DNA of 64,000 nucleotides from Kosakonia sp. SMBL-WEM22 (lineage in GTDB: Bacteria; Pseudomonadota; Gammaproteobacteria; Enterobacterales; Enterobacteriaceae). Below are positions 1-7,716 of this stretch, piece after piece. The stretch's first letter is position 1. The number at the start of each line of letters is the position of its first letter. The stretch is taken from the NCBI RefSeq assembly GCF_014490785.1, contig NZ_CP051488.1:3968001-4032000 (forward strand). The letters run 5' to 3'. The position numbers and the translations under genes were made by a program. The notes below the pieces were generated by a model that searched no databases, was not told the origin of the DNA, and saw nothing but the letters and a program-made list of their open reading frames with translations.

Positions 1-1
1 G

Positions 2-301
2 CCGGGTAATGTGCGCGAGCTGGAGAACATGATTGAGCGCGCGGTGCTGCTGACGCGCGGCAATGTGTTACAGATTTCGATGGCGGAGATCGCCATGCCG
101 CCCGTGACCGTGACTCCACCCGCCGAGTCACCGCGCGAAGGGGAAGATGAGTATCAGCTGATTGTGCGCGTGTTGAAGGAGACCAACGGCGTGGTCGCCG
201 GGCCGAAAGGTGCCGCGCAGAGGCTGGGGCTGAAGCGCACGACGCTGCTCTCAAGGATGAAACGGCTGGGGATCGATAAGGATGATTTGTCGGGTGGATA
301 A
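2..301 (+). CDS. fhlA: FhlA, formate hydrogenlyase transcriptional activator (3' part)
   Basis: The gene enters from the left edge, so only the last 99 or so codons are seen; the reading frame is open from base 2. The first residues (PGNVRELENMIERAV) are the end of the sigma-54 AAA+ activator domain, and the last 40 form a Fis-type helix-turn-helix ending LKRTTLLSRMKRLGI, which is the FhlA C-terminus. In the family FhlA senses formate through N-terminal GAF domains and activates the formate hydrogenlyase genes with sigma-54. Its neighbour ygbA and the downstream mutS support the assignment. The internal GTG at base 11 is a valine codon, not a start. Confidence 0.93.
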   Translation, partial: PGNVRELENMIERAVLLTRGNVLQISMAEIAMPPVTVTPPAESPREGEDEYQLIVRVLKETNGVVAGPKGAAQRLGLKRTTLLSRMKRLGIDKDDLSGG

Positions 302-316
302 GTTGTGGCACACCAT

Positions 317-940
317 GCCGGATGGCGCTTACGCTTATCCGGCCTACGCCGTTTCAGACATATCGGGGGTTGTAGGCCTGATAAGGCGTAGCCGCCATCA
401 GGCGATGGGCCTGGCATGTTGGATTGGTGGAAGGGTTCCGTTCACCAGGGGCGCGGGGGAACATTTTTCTCATCGGTGCGGTGAACGGGATAAGGGAAGC
501 GGCCGCGCTCCCCTTATCAATCCCCGCGGCCCCGCGAGGAAATCGGTGCTGCGCACTGCGCTCACCTCCCGCGTGCCTGACTGCGGCCGGCTCGACTCGA
601 CTTACTCGCCCCGTTCCGGGACTCGTCCCTGTCTCGGTTCGCCTCTGTCCGCCATCCATGGCGTCCAGACCTTGTCATTCCCGCTTCGGTTCGCCGATTT
701 CAGCGGGGACACAACACCATCGCTGTGATACCTGAAGTAAAAGCAATATCGGTGTGGCTGTAGGCTCGTTTTGGTAGGCAGGATAAGGCGCAGCCGCCAT
801 CCGGCAATGATGACGCGGTGATAATGCCGGATGGCGCTTGACGCTTATCCGGCCTACGGTTCAGGTGAACGGAACCCTTCCACCGAGGCCACATATCAGG
901 CTCATTGCCGGATGGCGCGTTACACGCTTATCCGCCCTAC
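317..940. repeat. REP/BIME-bounded inverted-repeat element between fhlA and ygbA
   Basis: Five REP-like units lie here: 317-347, 372-403, 774-806, 825-857 and 906-940, each built on GCCGGATGGCG...CTTATCCGGCCTAC or its complement. Between them a perfect 21-base inverted repeat sits at 426-446 and 864-884 (core GGTGGAAGGGTTCCG and its complement). Similarity continues outward from each arm for about 30 bases with few mismatches, into the REP units. The enclosed 417 bases are GC-rich, have no ORF with a ribosome binding site, and look non-coding. The right-most REP overlaps the ygbA stop codon. The whole stretch looks like one composite palindromic unit; its function is unknown. Confidence 0.75.
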
Positions 941-1278
941 TTGCGTCGATACTTTTCCGGCAACTCCGGTACCGGGCGCTTATCGTCAATCAAATGACGC
1001 ACCGTCAATATCGGATGCCGCCACAACATGCGTGGCCCTGCCCAGCGCATCACCTGCTTCATCTCTTCACGTTTGGCTGGCTGATAACAGTGCACCGGGC
1101 ACTGCTTGCAGGCCGGTTTTGCCTCGCCGAAGACACACTTATCGAGCCGCTTCTCCGCGTAGGCATAGAGATCTGCGTAGTGCGCCGCGCTACTCACCGC
1201 ATCCGGGCAGGCGCGCTGATAGAGAGCAATCATCTTCCGGATGGTCAATTTTTCCCGCAGGATACGTGGTCCAGACAT
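937..1278 (-). CDS. ygbA: YgbA, nitrous oxide-stimulated promoter family protein
   Basis: This 113-residue protein has the YgbA family pattern: ILREKLTIRKMI near the N-terminus, a CVFGEAKPACKQCPVHCYQ cysteine cluster (four Cys in about 16 residues, possibly binding metal), and a C-terminal MLWRHPILTVRHLIDD. YgbA belongs to the NsrR regulon and has been linked to nitrosative stress; the biochemical role is not settled. I start at the ATG of MSGPRIL; a TTG four codons upstream is possible, and neither has a strong ribosome site. An NsrR-type palindrome lies 18 bases upstream. The stop codon falls inside a REP unit. Confidence 0.9.
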   Translation of the reverse strand: MSGPRILREKLTIRKMIALYQRACPDAVSSAAHYADLYAYAEKRLDKCVFGEAKPACKQCPVHCYQPAKREEMKQVMRWAGPRMLWRHPILTVRHLIDDKRPVPELPEKYRRK

Positions 1279-1295
1279 CGGTATCACCAATAATT

Positions 1296-1318
1296 AAGAT
1301 GCATTAATAATACAACTT
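1296..1318 (-). promoter_or_regulatory. NsrR operator upstream of ygbA
   Basis: The 23 bases form an 11-1-11 inverted repeat with half-sites AAGATGCATTA and AAGTTGTATTA. This agrees with the known NsrR motif (AAGATGYATTT half-sites spaced by one base). Its position just upstream of ygbA is where nitric oxide-relieved repression would act. Known family: NsrR is an iron-sulfur NO-sensing repressor and ygbA is one of its targets in E. coli. Binding here is inferred. Confidence 0.75.
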
Positions 1319-1350
1319 AATATCTTATGATGGCACCCTGATTGCGCGTT

Positions 1351-1953
1351 TTATACCCTCTCATCGCTCATCGTCCCATGCACCATAGTGATAATCACTC
1401 GCTCCAGCTCCTCTTTCGCCTGCTCTTCACTAATCGCGTCCTGCACCGCCGCCCAGGAGAGCCCTTCGGCGGCGCCGAGCATCGCCCATAGCGCGGCATC
1501 ACGCAGCGGTGCGTGGCAAAACGGCGCAAACAGCGTGCGGCACGTGCCGGTGAAATCCACGGCGTATTCGCGGCGGATTTTCTCCAGCTCCGGCGTTCCT
1601 GCCAGCGCTGCCAGCAGGCTTGGCATCTCGCGCCCCTGGAACAGCACGCATTCGATATAGGCCGTCGCAACCACTTCTGCGCGCGGCTGGAGTTCGGGCG
1701 CGGTCTGCGCCAGCAGCATCTCCAGTTTACGGTTCTGGCGCTGATCGTACTCGCGATAGAGCGCCGCCAGCAGCCCTGAACGGCTGGTGAAGTGGTCGTA
1801 CACCACCGGCTTGGTAACACCCGCGCGTTCGGCTAAATAGCCCAGCGTCAGCGCTTCGGTTCCCGCCTCATGAATAATCTGCCACGCCACTTCCACCAGC
1901 TGTGCGTAGCGCTCTTCCCGCGAGAGTCGCAGGCGTACACGCGTATCGCCCAT
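1351..1953 (-). CDS. TetR-family transcriptional regulator
   Basis: This 200-residue protein has an N-terminal TetR DNA-binding domain of about 50 residues (EERYAQLVEVAWQIIHEAG, then LGYLAERAGVTKPVVYDHF, the recognition helix), followed by an all-helical ligand-binding domain. The start at MGDTRVR is chosen because AAGGAGG lies just upstream; the longer frame begins with an upstream ATG lacking a ribosome site. It is divergent from the oxidoreductase at 2064, and a 25-base palindrome sits between them. The likely role is local repression of that gene and of itself, relieved by an unknown ligand. Confidence 0.88.
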   Translation of the reverse strand: MGDTRVRLRLSREERYAQLVEVAWQIIHEAGTEALTLGYLAERAGVTKPVVYDHFTSRSGLLAALYREYDQRQNRKLEMLLAQTAPELQPRAEVVATAYIECVLFQGREMPSLLAALAGTPELEKIRREYAVDFTGTCRTLFAPFCHAPLRDAALWAMLGAAEGLSWAAVQDAISEEQAKEELERVIITMVHGTMSDERV

Positions 1954-1984
1954 TATTACCTCCTTGACAAGCTTATATACCATT

Positions 1985-2009
1985 AGTAACTTACTAGTAG
2001 TAGGTTACT
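1985..2009. promoter_or_regulatory. Probable TetR operator between divergent genes
   Basis: A 25-base near-perfect palindrome is made of AGTAACTTACT and AGTAGGTTACT separated by three bases; only one pair mismatches. It overlaps the region where promoters of both divergent genes must lie, upstream of a TATATA at 2016-2021. TetR-family operators are typically palindromes of this size in such intergenic regions. Binding by the adjacent regulator is inferred. Confidence 0.7.
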
Positions 2010-2063
2010 GATAGTATATAAGCCTACGGTGATTAATCCGTAATGGCAACCGAGGAGAAAAAA

Positions 2064-2657
2064 ATGCATGCATTGATCGTAGTCTCTCACCCGCTCGACA
2101 CCTCATTAACCCATGGCCTGGCGCACGCTGTGGCAGAAGGCATTCGTGAAGAGAACCAGCAGCATAGCGTTGAGATCGCCGATCTGGCGCGGGAAGGATT
2201 TAACCCATCCTTCACCGCCGCAGATTACAACGCCTTTATGCAAACTGCCCCACTGCCCGCCGACGTGCTGGCTGAACAGGCACGAATCGAGAAAGCCGAC
2301 GCGTTAATTCTGGTATTTCCTATCTATTGGTGGACGATGCCTGGGCAATTAAAGGGCTGGATCGATCGCGTATTTGCCAACGGCTGGGCCTACAAAGATA
2401 GCGGTACCGGGAAAGTGATAAAGAAGTTAGGGCATCTGCCGGTGCATCTGGTAGCGACAGGAGGTGCAGACAGCAAAACGTTTGAAAAACATGGCTATGC
2501 GCAATCGTGGAACACACAAATCCCCCACGGTATTTTTGACTACTGCGGCGCGCCGGTGTTAACCAACGCCACGTTGATGCAGCCCGATCTCGGCTCACCT
2601 CAAGCCTGCCTGCAAAAAGCGCGCGAGATTGGCAGAAGCATTTTTGCGAACGCATAA
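2064..2657 (+). CDS. Flavodoxin-fold NAD(P)H oxidoreductase
   Basis: This 197-residue protein fits the Flavodoxin_2 (NAD(P)H:quinone oxidoreductase) family. An N-terminal beta strand (MHALIVVSHPLDTSLTH) binds flavin phosphate. FPIYWWTMPGQLKGWIDRVF around residues 85-105 is the typical flavin-contacting segment, and VATGGADSKTF lies further on. The reaction is expected to be two-electron reduction of quinones or other electrophiles using NAD(P)H. The ATG at 2064 follows GAGGAGAAAA, a good ribosome site; an in-frame ATG seven codons upstream is less likely. It is divergent from a TetR regulator, which suggests induction by a toxic electrophile. The substrate is unknown. Confidence 0.85.
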   Translation: MHALIVVSHPLDTSLTHGLAHAVAEGIREENQQHSVEIADLAREGFNPSFTAADYNAFMQTAPLPADVLAEQARIEKADALILVFPIYWWTMPGQLKGWIDRVFANGWAYKDSGTGKVIKKLGHLPVHLVATGGADSKTFEKHGYAQSWNTQIPHGIFDYCGAPVLTNATLMQPDLGSPQACLQKAREIGRSIFANA

Positions 2658-2905
2658 GTTTACTTTTTCGCCGGACGGGGCGCAGGCGCGCTCCGGTCTG
2701 GCATAAAAATATTGAAAATGTGAGGAAGAGCATAACAACAGGTCAATCAGAGATAATTGTGGCGGACGGTGGAATACCTACCGCCTACGCGCTCCCGTAT
2801 ACTTGTTTTATCGCAAGAAAAAAGTACTTAACGCAAATACCGGGCCGTTATGGAGAGATTATTGACGCCTGGGCAGAAAAAACGGGAATAATCAGGGGTG
2901 CGGTA

Positions 2906-3226
2906 ATGGAAAAGAAGCATATCTATCTGTTTTGCTCTGCGGGCATGTCCACCTCATTACTGGTCACTAAGATGCGGGCGCAGGCTGAAAAGTATGAAGT
3001 CCCGGTCATTATTGAAGCATTTTCGGAAACACTTGCCGCTGAAAAGGGACCACAAGCAGATGTCGTATTACTCGGCCCGCAAATAGCCTGGAAGCGCCCG
3101 GAGATCCAACGTTTACTCCCCTCTACTCCCGTCGAAGTGATTGATCCTTCGCTGTATGGCAAGGTCGATGGCCTCGGCGTGCTGAAAGCGGCCGTCGCCG
3201 CAATCAAAAAAGCCGGCGCACAGTAG
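2906..3226 (+). CDS. chbB: ChbB, PTS N,N'-diacetylchitobiose-specific EIIB
   Basis: This 106-residue protein matches E. coli ChbB in length and over most of its sequence (MEKKHIYLFCSAGMSTSLL at the start, KVDGLGVLKAAVAAIKKA at the end). Cys10 in the CSAGMST loop is the phosphorylated residue of lactose/cellobiose-type EIIB. It passes phosphate from EIIA to the sugar carried by ChbC. It is the first gene of a chb operon with chbC 64 bases downstream. The frame runs open 62 codons upstream, but AGGGG just before this ATG and the family length fix the start. Confidence 0.93.
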   Translation: MEKKHIYLFCSAGMSTSLLVTKMRAQAEKYEVPVIIEAFSETLAAEKGPQADVVLLGPQIAWKRPEIQRLLPSTPVEVIDPSLYGKVDGLGVLKAAVAAIKKAGAQ

Positions 3227-3290
3227 TCCTGCGTTTCAGGCTCCTTCGAGAGCCTGCCCACTACCTGTCGCACTGCCTGAGGGGATGTTA

Positions 3291-4649
3291 ATGAGTCACG
3301 CCATCGCTACGCTTGAGAAGATACTTTTGCCGTTCGCCATCAAAATCGGCCAGCAGCCGCATATCAATGCCATCAAAAACGGCTTTATTCGTGTAATGCC
3401 GTTAACCCTCGTCGGGGCGATGTTCGTCTTAATCAATAATGTTTTTCTCAGTTTTGGCAGCGGATCGTTTTTTTACTCATTAGGTGTGCTGCTTGATGCC
3501 TCGACCATTGAAACGCTGAATGCGCTAAAAGGCATCGGCGGCCATGTCTATAACGGAACGCTGGGGATGATGTCGCTGATGGCACCCTTTTTTATCGGCA
3601 TGTCGCTGGCGGACGAGCGCAAGGTCGATGCGCTGGCTGCGGGTCTGCTATCCATTGCCGCTTTTATGACCGTGACGCCCTATAGCGTCGGCGATGTTTA
3701 CGCCGTTGGCGCAAACTGGCTGGGCGGCGCGAATATCATTTCAGGGATGATCATAGGCCTGGTGGTGGCGGAGATGTTTGCGTTTATCGTGCATCGCAAC
3801 TGGGTCATTACCCTACCCGCGAGCGTGCCGGCCGCGGTAGCCCGCTCCTTCTCCGCGCTGATCCCGGGATTTATCATCTTATCGTTCATGGGGCTTATCG
3901 CCTTGCTGCTGGCGCGCCACGGCACCCATTTTCATCAGTTCATTCTTGACGGCATCTCTGCACCACTGGCGTCGATGGATCATGTGGTCGGCTGGGTGTA
4001 TGTGATTTTCGTGCCACTGCTCTGGTTTTTCGGCATACACGGTTCGCTGGCGCTCACCGCGCTGGATAGCGGCATCATGACGCCATGGGCGCTGGAGAAT
4101 ATCGCGGTTTATCAGCAATACGGCTCCGTTGACGCGGCGCTGGCGGCTGGCAAAAGTTTCCATATCTGGGCGAAGCCGATGCTCGATTCCTATATTTTCC
4201 TAGGCGGGAGCGGCGCAACCCTGGGCCTTATTATCGCCATTTTCCTTGCCTCCCGGCGGGCAGATTACCGCCAGGTGGCGAAGCTGGCGCTGCCGTCCGG
4301 TCTGTTTCAGATCAACGAACCGATTCTTTTTGGCCTGCCGATGATCATGAACCCGGTGATGTTTATCCCGCTGATTCTGGTTCAACCGATCCTTACGGCT
4401 ATCACGCTGCTGGCCCTATACGCCGGTCTTATCCCCCCGATTACTAATATCGCGCCATGGACCATGCCCACCGGGCTGGGGGCGTTTTTTAATACCAACG
4501 GCAGTCTCGCTGCTCTGCTCCTCGCGCTGTTTAACTTAGCTATCGCCACGCTGGTCTATCTGCCGTTTGTGGTGATTGCCAACAAGGCGCAGCACGCCAT
4601 CGAGCAGGAGGAGAGCGAGGAAGATATTGCTAACGCACTGAAATTTTGA
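3291..4649 (+). CDS. chbC: ChbC, PTS N,N'-diacetylchitobiose-specific EIIC
   Basis: This 452-residue integral membrane permease has the same length as E. coli ChbC, with about ten hydrophobic segments. Conserved blocks include INAIKNGFIRVMPLTL, YNGTLGMMSLMAPFFIG, WFFGIHGSLA and LPSGLFQINEPILFG, and it ends EESEEDIANALKF. It transports chitobiose and related beta-linked disaccharides with phosphorylation from ChbB. The ATG at 3291 is preceded by GAGGGG; an ATG two codons upstream is less well placed. In E. coli chbA follows directly, but here the next gene (chbR) starts only 30 bases after the stop, so the EIIA component is missing from the operon. Confidence 0.93.
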   Translation: MSHAIATLEKILLPFAIKIGQQPHINAIKNGFIRVMPLTLVGAMFVLINNVFLSFGSGSFFYSLGVLLDASTIETLNALKGIGGHVYNGTLGMMSLMAPFFIGMSLADERKVDALAAGLLSIAAFMTVTPYSVGDVYAVGANWLGGANIISGMIIGLVVAEMFAFIVHRNWVITLPASVPAAVARSFSALIPGFIILSFMGLIALLLARHGTHFHQFILDGISAPLASMDHVVGWVYVIFVPLLWFFGIHGSLALTALDSGIMTPWALENIAVYQQYGSVDAALAAGKSFHIWAKPMLDSYIFLGGSGATLGLIIAIFLASRRADYRQVAKLALPSGLFQINEPILFGLPMIMNPVMFIPLILVQPILTAITLLALYAGLIPPITNIAPWTMPTGLGAFFNTNGSLAALLLALFNLAIATLVYLPFVVIANKAQHAIEQEESEEDIANALKF

Positions 4650-4679
4650 CATGCAGGCGCAAGTCCTAAGGAGTGAACG

Positions 4680-5519
4680 ATGCAGCCAACGATCGGCACA
4701 CAGGAGATTAAAACCGTCCAGGAACAGCAGTTATTTAAGGGAAAGCCTTTTCATGTCTTCATCTACAACAAGACGGAAAGCGCCAGCGGACTGCATCAGC
4801 ATGATTATTATGAATTTACCCTTGTCCTGACGGGACGCTATTACCAGGTGATCAATGGCAAGCGTGTACTACTGGAACGCGGCGACTTTGTCTTTATCCC
4901 GCTAGGTTCCCATCACCAGAGCGTTTATGAGTACGGCGCAGCCCGCATCCTTAATGTTGGGATCAGCCGTAAATTTTTCGAACAGTACTATCAATCGCTG
5001 CTGCCCTTCTGCTTTGTTGCCTCGCAACCTTACCGCACGCACAACGCATTTTTAACCTATGTTGAAACAGTGATTGCCTCGCTGAATTTTCGTGAGAACG
5101 GGCTCGACGAGTTTATCGAAACCGTGACCTTTTACGTGCTTAACCGACTGCGCCACTACCGCGAAGAGCAGGTGGTGGAGGATATTCCGCAGTGGCTGAG
5201 AGCCACCGTTGAAGCGATGCACGATAAGCGCCAGTTTAGCGACAACGCGCTGGAGAACATGGTGCGACTGTCCTGCAAATCGCAGGAGTATCTCACCCGC
5301 GCGACCCGGCGCTTTTACGACAAAACGCCGATGCAGATCATCAATGAGATCCGCATCGATTTTGCAAAAAAGCAGCTGGAGATGACCAACTACTCGGTAG
5401 CCGACATCGCCTGGGAGTCGGGCTACAGCAGCCCAAGCCTGTTTATTAAAACCTTCAAGAAAATGACGTCATTTACACCCAATAGTTATCGCAAGCGGTT
5501 AACGGAAATCACGCAGTAG
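4680..5519 (+). CDS. chbR: ChbR, AraC-family regulator of the chitobiose operon
   Basis: This 279-residue protein aligns with E. coli ChbR from end to end. The N-terminal cupin sensor (HVFIYNKTES, HQHDYYEFTLVLTGRYY, HHQS) is followed by a C-terminal pair of helix-turn-helices: DNALENMVRLSCKSQEYLTRATRRFY, then SVADIAWESGYSSPSLFIKTFKK. ChbR represses the operon without inducer and activates it with phosphorylated chito-oligosaccharides after ChbG deacetylation. It lies inside the operon as in E. coli, 30 bases after chbC and 33 before chbF. TAAGGAG upstream gives the ribosome site. Confidence 0.92.
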   Translation: MQPTIGTQEIKTVQEQQLFKGKPFHVFIYNKTESASGLHQHDYYEFTLVLTGRYYQVINGKRVLLERGDFVFIPLGSHHQSVYEYGAARILNVGISRKFFEQYYQSLLPFCFVASQPYRTHNAFLTYVETVIASLNFRENGLDEFIETVTFYVLNRLRHYREEQVVEDIPQWLRATVEAMHDKRQFSDNALENMVRLSCKSQEYLTRATRRFYDKTPMQIINEIRIDFAKKQLEMTNYSVADIAWESGYSSPSLFIKTFKKMTSFTPNSYRKRLTEITQ

Positions 5520-5552
5520 CAGGCGCGACCGGCATCCACCACAGGAGAGAGC

Positions 5553-6908
5553 ATGAATCCGAAACTGAAAGTCGTCACTATCGGCGGGGGAAGCAGCTAT
5601 ACCCCGGAACTCCTCGAGGGTTTTATCAAGCGCTACCACGAACTGCCGATTACGGAGTGGTGGCTCGTTGACGTAGAGGAGGGAAGAGAGAAGCAGGAGA
5701 TTATTTTCCGGCTTTGCCAGCGGATGGTGGCAAGAGCGGGCATTCCCCTGAAGGTGTATCAAACGCTCGATCGTCGCGAAGCACTGCAGGGTGCGGACTT
5801 TGTCACAACTCAGCTGCGTGTCGGCCAGCTGAAAGCGCGCGAACTGGATGAGCGTATCCCGTTAAGTCACGGCTACCTGGGTCAGGAGACCAACGGCGCA
5901 GGCGGCCTGTTCAAAGGATTGCGCACCATCCCGGTGATTTTCGATATTCTGCGCGACGTAGAGGATATCTGCCCAAACGCCTGGGTAATTAATTTCACCA
6001 ACCCGGCCGGCATGGTGACTGAAGCGGTTTATCGCCATACCGCTTTCAGGAAATTTATCGGCGTCTGCAATATTCCTGTCGGCATGAAGATGTTTGTCCG
6101 CGATGTGCTGCAGCTGCAGGCGCATGACGAGGTTGCACTCGATCTTTTTGGCCTCAATCACATGGTGTTTCTTAGTGATGTGCAGGTGAATGGCATTTCG
6201 CGCTTCGCGGAACTGCTCGACGGCGTCGCCAGCGGAAAGCTGCAGGCATCGTCGGTGAAAAACATCTTCGATCTGCCGTTTAGCGAAGGATTGATTCGCG
6301 CCCTCAACCTGCTGCCCTGCTCCTACCTGCTTTACTACTTTAAGCAGAAAGAGATGCTGGCGATTGAGCTTGGCGAATATTACAAAGGCGGTGCGCGGGC
6401 GCAGGTGGTGCAGCGCGTCGAAAAAGAGCTGTTTGAGCTCTATAAGGATCCCACGCTTGACGTAAAACCTCAGGCGCTGGAGCAGCGCGGCGGCGCATGG
6501 TACTCCGATGCAGCGTGCGAGGTGATTAACGCTATCTATAACGATAAGCAGACCGAGCACTATGTGAATATTCCCCATCGCGGGCATATCGATAACATCC
6601 CACCAGAGTGGGCAGTAGAGATGACCTGCCTTATCGGACGCGAAGGAGCAGTGCCCCACCCGCGCGTCACCCATTTTGATGACAAGGTGCTCGGGCTAAT
6701 CCATACCATCAAGGGGTTTGAAATAGCGGCCAGTAAGGCGGCGCTGAGTGGCGAGTTTAATGATGTACTGCTGGCGCTCAACCTCAGCCCGCTGGTTCAC
6801 TCCGACGGTGACGCTGAGGTGCTGGCGCGTGAGATGTTGCTTGCCCATGAGAAGTGGTTACCGAAATTCGCCGCTACCCTTGCGCGTCTAAAGTGCCAAC
6901 CACGCTAA
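5553..6908 (+). CDS. chbF: ChbF, 6-phospho-beta-glucosidase (GH4)
   Basis: This 451-residue enzyme matches E. coli ChbF (450 residues). The N-terminal Rossmann motif KVVTIGGGSSYTPEL binds NAD+. Cys172 (VCNIP) and His203 (LNHM) are the glycoside hydrolase family 4 metal ligands. The enzyme hydrolyses phosphorylated chitobiose (after mono-deacetylation) and related 6-phospho-beta-glucosides by an oxidation-elimination mechanism using NAD+ and Mn2+. AGGAGAGAG lies upstream of the ATG. The gene is 11 bases from chbG, consistent with one transcript. Confidence 0.93.
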   Translation: MNPKLKVVTIGGGSSYTPELLEGFIKRYHELPITEWWLVDVEEGREKQEIIFRLCQRMVARAGIPLKVYQTLDRREALQGADFVTTQLRVGQLKARELDERIPLSHGYLGQETNGAGGLFKGLRTIPVIFDILRDVEDICPNAWVINFTNPAGMVTEAVYRHTAFRKFIGVCNIPVGMKMFVRDVLQLQAHDEVALDLFGLNHMVFLSDVQVNGISRFAELLDGVASGKLQASSVKNIFDLPFSEGLIRALNLLPCSYLLYYFKQKEMLAIELGEYYKGGARAQVVQRVEKELFELYKDPTLDVKPQALEQRGGAWYSDAACEVINAIYNDKQTEHYVNIPHRGHIDNIPPEWAVEMTCLIGREGAVPHPRVTHFDDKVLGLIHTIKGFEIAASKAALSGEFNDVLLALNLSPLVHSDGDAEVLAREMLLAHEKWLPKFAATLARLKCQPR

Positions 6909-6920
6909 AAGGGGCAGAAA

Positions 6921-7679
6921 ATGGCGCGAATATTAATCGTTAACGCCGACGATTCTGGCCTCAGCCGCGGGCAAAACTACGGTATTCTTGAGGCATTCCG
7001 TCACGGCGTTGTCACCTCCACCACCGCGATGGTGAACGGCGAGGCGGTGGAACATGCCGCCGCCCTTTACCAGCAGGAACCTCTGCTGGCGGTTGGCATG
7101 CATTTTGTTCTGACACACGGCGCGCCGCTTACGCCGATGCCCTCACTGGCGCCCGACGGCAAACTGGGCAAAGCGATCTGGCAGCGGTCAAAGGAAGGTT
7201 CACTCCCGCTGGAGGAGATTGCACGCGAGCTGGCGAGCCAGTATCAGCGCTTTACTGACCTCTTTGGTCACGAGCCGACGCATATCGACAGCCACCACCA
7301 TGTGCATATGATTGAGGCGATTTTGCCGATCGTCGCAGACTTTGCAGCACAGCGCGGCGTGGGACTGCGTCTCGACAGGCGTACGCAGCCGGTCAGCCTC
7401 AACCTGCCCGCACGGCTGCGTAGCAGCCAACATTTTAGTGATGAATTTTATGACGACGCGCTCTCTGAAGCGCGTTTTTTGCAGATCCTTGACGCCTTAA
7501 GCGAACAGGGTGGCACCTCGCTGGAAATCATGTGCCACCCGGCATTTATCGATAACACGCTTCGCCAGAGCAGCTACTGTTTCCCTCGCTTAACTGAACT
7601 GGAGGTGCTGACCTCACCGACGCTGAAATATGGCATCGCTGAACGTGGCTACCAACTGGGCAGTTTTCTCGATCTGTAA
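6921..7679 (+). CDS. chbG: ChbG, chitooligosaccharide mono-deacetylase
   Basis: This 252-residue protein is of the YdjC/ChbG fold. Visible metal and catalytic residues are Asp10-Asp11 in NADD, His61 in GMHF, and His125/His127 in DSHHHVHM. It removes one acetyl group from chitobiose-6-phosphate, the step that makes both the ChbR inducer and the ChbF substrate. It closes the operon, with a hairpin terminator ten bases after the stop. The usual Phe after NADD is Ser here (NADDSG), a mild change. The ATG has GGGGCAG upstream. Confidence 0.92.
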   Translation: MARILIVNADDSGLSRGQNYGILEAFRHGVVTSTTAMVNGEAVEHAAALYQQEPLLAVGMHFVLTHGAPLTPMPSLAPDGKLGKAIWQRSKEGSLPLEEIARELASQYQRFTDLFGHEPTHIDSHHHVHMIEAILPIVADFAAQRGVGLRLDRRTQPVSLNLPARLRSSQHFSDEFYDDALSEARFLQILDALSEQGGTSLEIMCHPAFIDNTLRQSSYCFPRLTELEVLTSPTLKYGIAERGYQLGSFLDL

Positions 7680-7689
7680 CCGCTTTTGC

Positions 7690-7713
7690 GGCGCAATGAT
7701 GCGCCGATTTTTT
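7690..7713. terminator. Terminator after chbG
   Basis: A six-base-pair stem GGCGCA/TGCGCC with loop ATGA is followed by a run of six T from 7708. It lies between the convergent chbG and porin genes. The T-run sits on the chbG side, so it reads mainly in the chb direction. Confidence 0.8.
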
Positions 7714-7716
7714 GTA

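Noticed and set aside
11..301. Complete 96-codon gene starting at GTG 11
   Set aside because: The frame stays open to the window edge and the residues continue the FhlA AAA+ domain, so this is the tail of a longer gene.
282..735. Several overlapping ORFs of 100-148 codons on both strands within the REP-bounded element
   Set aside because: They lack ribosome sites, overlap each other on both strands and arise from GC-rich repeat DNA, so they are not called as genes.
2658..2705. GC-rich inverted stretch after the oxidoreductase gene as a terminator
   Set aside because: The stem is short and irregular and no T-run follows.
2720..2905. 62-codon N-terminal extension of chbB
   Set aside because: The family starts at MEKKHIYLF and a ribosome site stands directly before that ATG.
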